5,815 bases of DNA from Lachnospiraceae bacterium. Lineage in GTDB: Bacteria > Bacillota_A > Clostridia > Lachnospirales > Lachnospiraceae. The stretch spans positions 1-5,815 of the forward strand of contig JAGCAV010000540.1 of NCBI GenBank assembly GCA_017652545.1, read 5' to 3'. A model generated the notes under the pieces. The model was not told where the DNA came from. It saw only the letters and a program-made list of their open reading frames with translations, and did not search any database. How positions within the stretch are numbered: the first letter of the stretch is position 1; each line of letters starts with the position of its first letter. A program made the position numbers and the translations under genes. Shown here in pieces: positions 1 through 5,815 of this stretch.

Positions 1-1
1 G

Positions 2-1066
2 AAGAGCACTCTTTTCAATTCACTGACAAAGGCAGGCGCGCAGGCCGCCAATTTCCCGTTCTGTACCATTGATCCCAATGTGGGCGTGGTGCCGGTGCCG
101 GATGAGCGGATCCGGCTGCTGGGCGACTTTTATCATTCAAAAAAGGTCACACCGGCAGTGGTGGAATTTGTGGACATTGCGGGTCTGGTGAAAGGTGCCT
201 CCAAAGGTGAAGGCCTGGGCAACCAGTTCCTGGCAAATATCCGCGAGTGTGATGCCATCGTGCATGTGGTGCGCTGCTTTGAGGACGCGAATGTGATCCA
301 TGTGGACGGATCCGTGGATCCTGTCCGCGATATAGAGACCATCGATCTGGAACTGATCTTTGCCGATCTTGAGGTGCTGGAGCGCCGCATGGAAATGACC
401 AAGAAGAGTGCCAGGGTCGGCAACAAGGATTCTCCCAAAGAATACGCCATGGAGGTGCGCCTGAAGGCGCATCTGGAAAGCGGAAAGGACGCTTCATCTT
501 TTGAACTGCAGGATGAAGACGAGGAGAAGTGGTTTTCGGAGATCTCGCTTCTTACAGCAAAGCCTGTCATTTACGCTGCCAATGTCGGAGAAGATGACCT
601 GGCGGATGACGGTGAGAGCAATGAATATGTGAAAGCCGTGCGCGCCTATGCGGCGGAGCATGACAGTGAGGTGTTCGTGATCTGTGCCCAGATCGAGGCG
701 GAGATGGCGGAACTGGACGAGGATGAAGCAGCGGAATTTCTGGCGGATCTTGGGATCACGGAGTCAGGCCTTGACAAACTGATCCAGGCCAGCTACCGGA
801 CCCTGGGACTGATGAGCTTCCTGACTTCCGGTGAGGATGAGACCCGTGCCTGGACCATTAAGATCGGTACGAAAGCCCCGCAGGCGGCAGGCAAGATCCA
901 CACCGATTTCGAGCGCGGCTTTATCAAGGCTGAGGTAGTAAACTACCAGGATCTGCTGGATGCCGGCTCCTATGCGGCAGCCCGGGACAAGGGGCAGATC
1001 CGTGTGGAAGGAAAAGAGTATGTGGTGCAGGACGGGGACGTGATCCTGTTCAGGTTCAACGTATAA
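2..1066 (+). CDS. ychF: YchF/OLA1-family ribosome-binding ATPase, 5'-truncated by the window edge
   Basis: This is an Obg-like P-loop NTPase of the YchF/OLA1 family, a cytosolic protein that hydrolyses ATP rather than GTP, binds ribosomes and has been linked to translation and oxidative-stress control (family knowledge). The frame is open from base 2 with residues KSTLFNSLTKAG, the tail of the P-loop GxPNVGKST, so only about 12 N-terminal residues are missing. 354 residues are visible, giving about 366 in all, the usual family length. Visible marks are the FPFCTIDPNVGVVPVPD block (residues about 18-34), the G3 motif DIAGL (58-62) followed by KGASKGEGLGNQFL, a charged helical region (about 110-180), the NVGE stretch (194-197) in the position of the altered G4 motif that gives ATP preference, and a C-terminal TGS domain (about 267-354) ending DGDVILFRFNV. 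A GTG at 80 is an internal valine, not the start. lgt follows after 24 bases with no terminator. Confidence 0.96.
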   Translation, partial: KSTLFNSLTKAGAQAANFPFCTIDPNVGVVPVPDERIRLLGDFYHSKKVTPAVVEFVDIAGLVKGASKGEGLGNQFLANIRECDAIVHVVRCFEDANVIHVDGSVDPVRDIETIDLELIFADLEVLERRMEMTKKSARVGNKDSPKEYAMEVRLKAHLESGKDASSFELQDEDEEKWFSEISLLTAKPVIYAANVGEDDLADDGESNEYVKAVRAYAAEHDSEVFVICAQIEAEMAELDEDEAAEFLADLGITESGLDKLIQASYRTLGLMSFLTSGEDETRAWTIKIGTKAPQAAGKIHTDFERGFIKAEVVNYQDLLDAGSYAAARDKGQIRVEGKEYVVQDGDVILFRFNV

Positions 1067-1078
1067 TTTTTGTAACAG

Positions 1079-1084
1079 AAAGGA
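1079..1084 (+). promoter_or_regulatory. Ribosome binding site of lgt (supports a TTG start)
   Basis: AAAGGA lies six bases upstream of the TTG at 1091, a normal Shine-Dalgarno distance. No ATG or GTG in frame nearby would keep the conserved N-terminal part of Lgt, so this site decides the start. Confidence 0.6.
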
Positions 1085-1090
1085 CAGGCT

Positions 1091-1978
1091 TTGGGAGCTG
1101 ACAGTATCCTCTTCCCCAACCTGCACATCACGCTGGCACATGTCGGCCAGGGCGTTCAGATCGGCCCGCTGTGGATCGCTTTCTACGGAATCTGCATTGC
1201 CGCTGCCATGCTGGCAGGGATTAACCTGGCCATGTATCTGGCGAAAAAGACCGGCCAGGATCCGGATACGTATTTTAACTTTGCCATCGTGGCAGTCATC
1301 CTGTCGGTGCTTGGAGCCAGGATCTACTATGTGGCGTTTTCCTGGGATTATTACGGCGCGCATCCTGCCAGGATCCTGGATCTGCGCGGCGGCGGGCTTG
1401 CCATCTACGGCGGTGTGATCACAGGCATTCTGTGTGCGGTCGTCTACTGCAGACGGAAACGCCTGAACCTGCTGCTGTTCCTGGATACGGCGCTGCCGGC
1501 TGTGACGCTCGGCCAGGCGATCGGCAGGTGGGGGAATTTTTTTAACCGGGAAGTTTTCGGCGGGTATACGGACAGCCTGTTTGCGATGGCGCTGCCAAAG
1601 GATATCCTGCCGGTCGATGAAGTAACGGATGTGATGCTTGCAAATCCGCTCGTCAGGGACGGTGTAACGTTTGTACAGGTGCATCCGACTTTTCTTTATG
1701 AATCCTTATGGAATTTCGTACTGCTTATCATCATGCTGGTGATTATAATGGAAGGCCGGCATGGAAAAAGCAGGAAGCGGTTTGACGGGGAGATCGCCTG
1801 CCTGTATCTGCTCGGATACGGTCTTGGCCGGTTCTGGATCGAGGGGATCCGGACAGACCGGCTGCTGATACCGGGGACAGCACTTCCGGTTTCTCAGGTG
1901 ATATCAGGTATTCTGGCGGCTGCAGGCGCCACTGTGCTGATCGTGGGATTTTGCAGATCTCAGAGAGATGACGGATAA
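1091..1978 (+). CDS. lgt: Phosphatidylglycerol:prolipoprotein diacylglyceryl transferase
   Basis: Lgt moves the diacylglyceryl group of phosphatidylglycerol to the lipobox cysteine of prolipoproteins, the first step of lipoprotein maturation, before signal peptidase II (family knowledge). It is an integral membrane protein. The 295-residue product has about seven hydrophobic segments (near 27-50, 62-82, 103-120, 127-143, 206-221, 235-250, 266-287). The family signature is clear: GRWGNFFNREVFGG at 145-158, with R146, N149, N152, E154 and G157, plus HPTFLYES at 198-205 and GRFWIEGIRTDR at 246-257, where R247 and E251 match the essential Arg/Glu pair near the C-terminus of E. coli Lgt. In the loop equivalent to E. 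coli His103, this protein reads GGLAIYGG, with Tyr106 in place of His. The start is TTG at 1091, supported by AAAGGA six bases before it; the first internal ATG (codon 40) would remove the first membrane segment. It follows ychF closely and precedes mreB; an operon with ychF is likely. Confidence 0.96.
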   Translation: MGADSILFPNLHITLAHVGQGVQIGPLWIAFYGICIAAAMLAGINLAMYLAKKTGQDPDTYFNFAIVAVILSVLGARIYYVAFSWDYYGAHPARILDLRGGGLAIYGGVITGILCAVVYCRRKRLNLLLFLDTALPAVTLGQAIGRWGNFFNREVFGGYTDSLFAMALPKDILPVDEVTDVMLANPLVRDGVTFVQVHPTFLYESLWNFVLLIIMLVIIMEGRHGKSRKRFDGEIACLYLLGYGLGRFWIEGIRTDRLLIPGTALPVSQVISGILAAAGATVLIVGFCRSQRDDG

Positions 1979-1979
1979 A
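1951..1979 (+). promoter_or_regulatory. Possible weak sigma-A-type promoter for mreB
   Basis: TTGCAG (1951-1956) and GATAAA (1974-1979) are separated by 17 bases, the optimal spacing for a housekeeping promoter. The hexamers match consensus at only 3 of 6 and 4 of 6 positions. The pair overlaps the end of lgt and would start transcription around 1986, ahead of mreB. Such matches arise by chance often, so this is a tentative call. Confidence 0.2.
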
Positions 1980-2058
1980 AAGCAAAGCGGAAAATGGTTC
2001 TGCGGGACAGACAATAACGGTGGGGGAGCTTAATCAATAAGGGATAAGGGGAAAAAAT

Positions 2059-3066
2059 ATGGCAGCTAGTGATATCGGGATCGATCTGGGAACATCCAGT
2101 ATTCTGGTCTACGTAAAAGGAAAGGGAATCGTCCTGAAGGAGCCCTCCATTGTGGCTTATGACAGGGACGCGGACAAGATCAAGGCGATCGGAGAAGAAG
2201 CCAGGCTGATGCTGGGCCGTGCTTCGGGCAATATTGTGGCCATTCATCCCATGGAGCATGGTGTGATTTCCGACTATATGGTCACGGAGCAGATGCTTCG
2301 CTATTTTATTCAGAAGGCAACCGGACGGCTTTCCTTCAGGAAACCGAGAGTCAGCATCTGCGTGCCCTCCAATGTCACAGAGGTGGAGCGGAAGGCGGTG
2401 GAAGACGCGGCTTATCAGGCCGGTGCGCGGGACGTGTTCCTGGTACCCGAACCGATCGCGGCAGCGATCGGGGCCGGAATCGATATCTCAAAGCCAAACG
2501 GGAATATGCTGGTCGACATCGGCGGCGGCACCTGCTCGGTTGCGATCCTTTCCATCAACGGGATCGTGGTCAGCGGCAGCGTCAAGGTGGGCGGAAATGA
2601 TTTCGACGAAGCCATCGTGCGGTATGTGAAGAACCATTTCGGGCTGATGATCGGGGAACAGGCAGCCGAGGAGATCAAGATCAACATCGGCTGTGCCTTC
2701 GAGCGTCCCGAAAAGACGACGATGGATGTCAACGGCAGAGACCTGGTGACCGGTCTTCCCAAGACGGTCAGGATTTCTTCCGAGGATACAAGGGAAGCGC
2801 TGAAAGAAACCGTGGGCCAGGTGCTGGATACCATTCATACCGTTCTGGAAAAGACACCGCCGGAACTGGCCAGCGATGTGGTGGACAGAGGAATCGTGCT
2901 GGTGGGCGGAGGCGCCCTCCTCGGAGGCCTTGAAGAACTGATCGAAGCCCGGACAGGCGTCAATACGATCACGGCGGAGAACGCGCTCCTGGCAGTGGCG
3001 CTGGGAACCGGACGGTATTCCGAGATCATGAGCCAGCGGCAGAACATTTTCCCGGAGGATGAATAA
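2059..3066 (+). CDS. mreB: Rod shape-determining actin-like protein, MreB/Mbl family
   Basis: This is a bacterial actin homologue that forms membrane-associated filaments and directs lateral cell-wall synthesis in rod-shaped cells (family knowledge). The 335-residue product shows the actin ATPase motifs in order: phosphate-1 GIDLGTSS at 7-14 (D9, G11, T12), connect-1 around ERKAVEDAA (110-118), EPIAAAIGAG at 131-140 with Glu131 in the position of the catalytic glutamate, phosphate-2 DIGGGT at 153-158, the adenosine motif GIVLVGGGALLGG at 278-290, and connect-2 ENALLAVALGTG at 307-318. TPPELASDVVDRG (266-278) is typical of MreB and Mbl. The N-terminus goes almost straight into the phosphate-1 loop, as in Mbl, with no amphipathic helix. 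The ATG is preceded by AAGGGG (2046-2051) at seven bases. No mreC or mreD follows; recD2 does, so this may be a paralogue apart from the classical mre cluster. MreB, Mbl and MreBH cannot be told apart reliably by eye. Confidence 0.94.
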   Translation: MAASDIGIDLGTSSILVYVKGKGIVLKEPSIVAYDRDADKIKAIGEEARLMLGRASGNIVAIHPMEHGVISDYMVTEQMLRYFIQKATGRLSFRKPRVSICVPSNVTEVERKAVEDAAYQAGARDVFLVPEPIAAAIGAGIDISKPNGNMLVDIGGGTCSVAILSINGIVVSGSVKVGGNDFDEAIVRYVKNHFGLMIGEQAAEEIKINIGCAFERPEKTTMDVNGRDLVTGLPKTVRISSEDTREALKETVGQVLDTIHTVLEKTPPELASDVVDRGIVLVGGGALLGGLEELIEARTGVNTITAENALLAVALGTGRYSEIMSQRQNIFPEDE

Positions 3067-3142
3067 GGACACGGGATGTTTCCCGGCAGCCCGACGGCGG
3101 CGCGCCGGATCCCGGAGCGTGCCCCGAATCGATATCAGATAC

Positions 3143-5374
3143 ATGGAAAAACTGGAAGGATATGTAGATCATATCATCTACAGAAATGAAGAGAACGGCT
3201 TCACGGTCTTTGAACTGATCAGTACAGAAAAAAAGGGTGACAACGCCGTCACCTGTACCGGCAGCTTTCCCGTCATCAATGAGGGAGAGATGCTTGGCCT
3301 GGAAGGAAGCTTATCGGTCCATCCGTCCTACGGAGAACAGTTCCGCGTGACAGCTTTTGAGACCAAGGCGCCGACGGATGCCATGGCCATGGAAAGGTAC
3401 CTGGGATCAGGCGCCATCAAAGGCGTGGGGCAGGCGCTGGCGGGACGGATCGTCCGGCGGTTTAAGGAGGATACGTTCCGGATCATCGAACAGGAACCGG
3501 AACGGCTGGCGGAGATCAAGGGCATCAGTGAAAGAAAGGCGCGGGAGATCGCGGCGCAGGTAGAGGAGAAAAGGGACGTTCGGGAGGCATTCATCTTCCT
3601 GTCCCGGTACGGCATTTCCAACACGCTGGCCATGAAGATCTACCGGCAGTATGGAGAAAGACTGTATGCGATCGTCCGCGAGAATCCCTATAAGCTGGCG
3701 GATGATATTACAGGCGTCGGTTTTAAGATCGCGGATGAGATCGCCCGGAAAGCGGGTGTTCAGGCAGATTCTGATTTCCGGATACGCAGCGGGATCTATT
3801 ACATACTGAATCAGGCGGCAGGGGAAGGGCATCTGTATCTTCCGCAGGACCTGCTGCAGCACAGGACGGAACGCCTTCTGGAAACACCTGTTGAAAATCT
3901 GGATATGTACCTGACAGACCTGGCGGTGGAGCATAAGGTCGTGGTGAGGACAGAGGACGAAACGACAAAAGTCTACGCTTCGAGTCTCTACTATATGGAA
4001 CTGAATACGGCCAGGATGCTCTGCGACCTGAACATCAGCAGTGAACTGGATGAAACTGCCTGCCTGAAGAAGATTGCCCGGATCGAGGAGGCAACGGATA
4101 CGCAGCTGGATGAGATGCAGCGTCTGGCGGTCATGGAAGCTGCCAGATCCGGCGTGCTGGTGCTGACCGGCGGTCCCGGAACGGGAAAGACGACAACAAT
4201 CAATACGATGATCGCCTATTTCATTTCAGAAGGAGCGGACATCGCGCTGGCTGCGCCGACAGGCAGAGCCGCCAAGCGTATGACCGAGGCGACCGGATAC
4301 GAGGCCAGGACCATTCACAGGCTGCTTGAGGTGGAAGGAAACCCCGAAAGCGGCAGCGTTGTGTTCGGAAAGGACAGATCCTCACCCCTGGAATATGATG
4401 TGGTGATCGTAGACGAAATGTCCATGGTCGACATTTTCCTGATGCATGCGCTTCTGACAGCCCTTGCGCCCGGTACCAGACTGATCATGGTGGGGGACGC
4501 CTTTCAGCTGCCGTCCGTCGGACCCGGCTGTGTGCTCAGGGATATCATTCAGTCAGAAACGGTGAAAGTGGTGCGGCTGGAACGGATCTTCCGCCAGGCA
4601 AGCCTCAGCGACATTGTCGTGAATGCGCATCGGATCAACCAGGGTGAGCATCCGGTCCTGGACAACAGGAGCCGTGATTTCTTCTTCCTGCGCCGGGACA
4701 GCGCGGACGCGATCGTCGCGGAAATGATCCGCCTGATCACGGATAAACTGCCCGGCTATGTGAAGGCGCCTTCATCGGAGATCCAGGTGCTTACCCCCAC
4801 AAGAAAGGGCCGCCTGGGCGTGGAGACCCTCAACAGCCTGCTGCAGCAGCACCTGAACCCGCCGTCCCGGATGAAAACGGAGTATCAGACGGCGGAGAAG
4901 ACCTTCCGTGTCGGCGACAAGGTGATGCAGGTCAGGAACAATTATCAGCTGGAGTGGGAGATACACGGCAGATACGGCTTTGTCGCCGAGCGCGGCATGG
5001 GCATCTATAACGGGGATATCGGAACCGTTGTGGAGATCGATACGCAGGACCAGACCATGTGCGTGGAATTCGATGAGCGGCGCCGGGTGACGTATCCGTT
5101 CTCTCTTCTTGAGGATGTGGAGCATGCCTGGGCAGTGACGGTCCACAAATCCCAGGGAAGTGAATATCCCGCGGTGATCATTCCGCTGCTGGGAGGACCC
5201 CGGATGCTCCTGAACCGGAACCTGATCTATACGGCGGTGACCAGGGCCAGAAAATGTGTGGTGCTGATCGGGGATCCGGCGGTGTTCCACGAGATGATCG
5301 ACAATACATCTCAGCTTGCCCGATATACCAGCCTCAGGGACAGACTGGTGCAGATCTCTCAGGAGACTGCTTAA
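3143..5374 (+). CDS. recD2: RecD2-type (RecD/TraA) SF1B 5'-3' DNA helicase
   Basis: RecD2 is a superfamily 1B helicase that unwinds DNA 5' to 3' and acts in repair and recombination without RecBC (family knowledge). Numbered from the ATG at 3143 (743 residues), it has an N-terminal beta-rich segment (about 1-80), helix-hairpin-helix repeats near 89-105, 121-136 and 185-205, and then the motor: a Q-motif-like QLDEMQ (321-326), Walker A GGPGTGKTTT (343-352), motif Ia APTGRAAKRM (371-380), Walker B VIVDE with D424-E425, motif III GDAFQLPSVGPG (451-462), motif IV RIFRQ (481-485), motif V VTVHKSQGSEYP (665-676) and motif VI YTAVTRAR (696-703). All are intact. The start is uncertain. The frame is open to an ATG at 3059, eight bases inside mreB, but the extra 28 residues are Arg/Pro-rich and unlike the family, which normally begins near MEKLEGYVDHIIYRNEENG. 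GGAGG at 3054-3058 touches the 3059 ATG with no spacing, and no clear ribosome site precedes 3143; a GTG at 3119 is also possible. Confidence 0.95.
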   Translation: MEKLEGYVDHIIYRNEENGFTVFELISTEKKGDNAVTCTGSFPVINEGEMLGLEGSLSVHPSYGEQFRVTAFETKAPTDAMAMERYLGSGAIKGVGQALAGRIVRRFKEDTFRIIEQEPERLAEIKGISERKAREIAAQVEEKRDVREAFIFLSRYGISNTLAMKIYRQYGERLYAIVRENPYKLADDITGVGFKIADEIARKAGVQADSDFRIRSGIYYILNQAAGEGHLYLPQDLLQHRTERLLETPVENLDMYLTDLAVEHKVVVRTEDETTKVYASSLYYMELNTARMLCDLNISSELDETACLKKIARIEEATDTQLDEMQRLAVMEAARSGVLVLTGGPGTGKTTTINTMIAYFISEGADIALAAPTGRAAKRMTEATGYEARTIHRLLEVEGNPESGSVVFGKDRSSPLEYDVVIVDEMSMVDIFLMHALLTALAPGTRLIMVGDAFQLPSVGPGCVLRDIIQSETVKVVRLERIFRQASLSDIVVNAHRINQGEHPVLDNRSRDFFFLRRDSADAIVAEMIRLITDKLPGYVKAPSSEIQVLTPTRKGRLGVETLNSLLQQHLNPPSRMKTEYQTAEKTFRVGDKVMQVRNNYQLEWEIHGRYGFVAERGMGIYNGDIGTVVEIDTQDQTMCVEFDERRRVTYPFSLLEDVEHAWAVTVHKSQGSEYPAVIIPLLGGPRMLLNRNLIYTAVTRARKCVVLIGDPAVFHEMIDNTSQLARYTSLRDRLVQISQETA

Positions 5375-5380
5375 GGCAGT

Positions 5381-5422
5381 TTGGAGAGTGGAGTGTTGAG
5401 AGTTGAGAGTTAAGAGTTGAGA
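5381..5422. repeat. Degenerate heptamer tandem array, consensus GTTGAGA, about six units
   Basis: Reading in steps of seven from 5381 gives ttggaga, gtggagt, gttgaga, gttgaga, gttaaga and gttgaga. Two units exactly match the consensus before the single-change unit gttaaga, a third exact copy follows, and the first two units match at 5 of 7. The array starts seven bases after the recD2 stop codon and lies in the recD2-comF gap. One strand is almost all G, A and T, the other almost all C, T and A. Function unknown; short heptamer arrays of this kind are usually simple-sequence intergenic repeats. Confidence 0.75.
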
Positions 5423-5490
5423 GGAAATGGCTGGCGGGTTCGGGAGAGAGAACGTAACGAACAGCCTTGAAACGAAACAGAGATTACGGG

Positions 5491-5815
5491 ATGTATGCGG
5501 CACGGCTGCCGGAACCGGACCCCCTGAAGCGGACAGAAGAGATCCTGCTTCAGCTGCTGCTCCCGCGCCGCTGCCCGGTATGTGATGGGATATTGGCAGA
5601 TCCCCGGAAACGGATCTGTCCGTCATGCTTTGACACACTGCCATGGACAGCCGATGCCGCTGCCCGGTGTATGCGCTGCTCCAGGCCTCTTGAGGATGAA
5701 CGCGCGGAATACTGTGACAGATGTGCCGGTGCGGAACATGCCTTTGACAGGGCCTGCGCTGTATTTCTGTATCAGAAGGAAATGCGGAAAAGCATCCTGC
5801 GGATGAAGTTTGAGA
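5491..5815 (+). CDS. comF: ComF-family double zinc ribbon / phosphoribosyltransferase-like protein, 3'-truncated by the window edge
   Basis: ComF proteins have an N-terminal zinc-binding region and a C-terminal type I phosphoribosyltransferase-like domain. In competent bacteria they are needed for uptake or processing of transforming single-stranded DNA, where B. subtilis ComFC partners the ComFA ATPase (family knowledge). Here 108 residues are visible and the frame runs open off the window end, so the transferase domain is not seen. The zinc region has two pairs of CxxC knuckles: C28/C31 with C43/C46 (CPVCDG, CPSCFD), then C60/C63 with C75/C78 (CMRCSR, CDRCAG). It is preceded by LLQLLLPRRCPVC, the typical ComF opening, and followed by AFDRACAVFLYQKEMRKSILRMKFE-like sequence (about 84-108), the usual linker into the transferase domain. 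The ATG at 5491 is chosen because it places the first cysteine pair about 28 residues in. A TTG at 5467 is the only other in-frame start after the stop at 5455; neither has a clear ribosome site. It lies 116 bases after recD2. Confidence 0.9.
   Translation, partial: MYAARLPEPDPLKRTEEILLQLLLPRRCPVCDGILADPRKRICPSCFDTLPWTADAAARCMRCSRPLEDERAEYCDRCAGAEHAFDRACAVFLYQKEMRKSILRMKFE

Noticed and set aside
80..1066. GTG at 80 as the start of ychF
   Set aside because: The frame is open to base 2 and encodes the conserved P-loop tail KSTLFN upstream of it, so the true start lies outside the window.
764..1684. Long (306-codon) open frame on the - strand across ychF and lgt
   Set aside because: It runs antisense to two clearly recognised genes, has shadow-like His/Arg/Gln-rich composition and no family resemblance.
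5366..5380. Inverted repeat ACTGC-ttaag-GCAGT at the recD2 stop, as a terminator
   Set aside because: The stem is only five base pairs and is followed by TTGGAG, with no T-run, so it does not fit a rho-independent terminator.
5427..5585. 52-codon frame starting ATG after GAGAGG, as a small gene
   Set aside because: It overlaps the well-supported comF start in a different frame, is rich in Ala/Pro/Gly/Arg as expected of a GC-rich shadow frame, and resembles nothing known to me.
4772..5644. Long (290-codon) open frame on the - strand across recD2 and comF
   Set aside because: It is antisense to the conserved helicase motifs V and VI and translates the heptamer array into low-complexity sequence; no support as a gene.
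5582..5806. 74-residue frame on the + strand within comF
   Set aside because: It is a shadow of comF; the comF frame carries eight regularly paired cysteines and typical family sequence.

Overview
The window looks like a chromosomal housekeeping segment of a GC-rich (roughly mid-50s % by eye) Clostridia-type Firmicute, most likely a Lachnospiraceae-like gut bacterium. That placement is an inference from protein character (MreB/Mbl-like actin, RecD2 in place of RecBCD RecD, ComF, Lgt) and purine-rich Shine-Dalgarno sites; no rRNA or marker search was possible.

All genes lie on the + strand and are tightly packed: ychF (2-1066, 5' end cut by the window edge), lgt (1091-1978), mreB/mbl-like (2059-3066), recD2 (about 3143-5374, with an alternative start at 3059 inside the mreB end) and comF (5491 to the window end, 3' end cut). 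Gaps are 24, 80, 76 (or an 8-base overlap) and 116 bases. No convincing rho-independent terminator is seen between any pair, so one or two polycistronic transcripts are plausible. A weak sigma-A-like hexamer pair at the end of lgt could start a separate mreB transcript.

The genes serve different core processes: a translation- or stress-linked ATPase (YchF), the first step of lipoprotein maturation (Lgt), cell-shape scaffolding (MreB), DNA repair by a 5'-3' helicase (RecD2) and a competence-type phosphoribosyltransferase-like protein (ComF). The recD2-comF adjacency hints at a DNA-processing pairing. The only non-coding structure that stands out is an array of about six degenerate heptamers (consensus GTTGAGA) between recD2 and comF.

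I see no CRISPR, tRNA, rRNA, transposase, phage or defence genes, and no evidence of a new multi-gene system. The points worth a second look are modest: the heptamer array, the ambiguous recD2 start, a mreB without mreC or mreD downstream, and leaderless-looking translation signals at comF.
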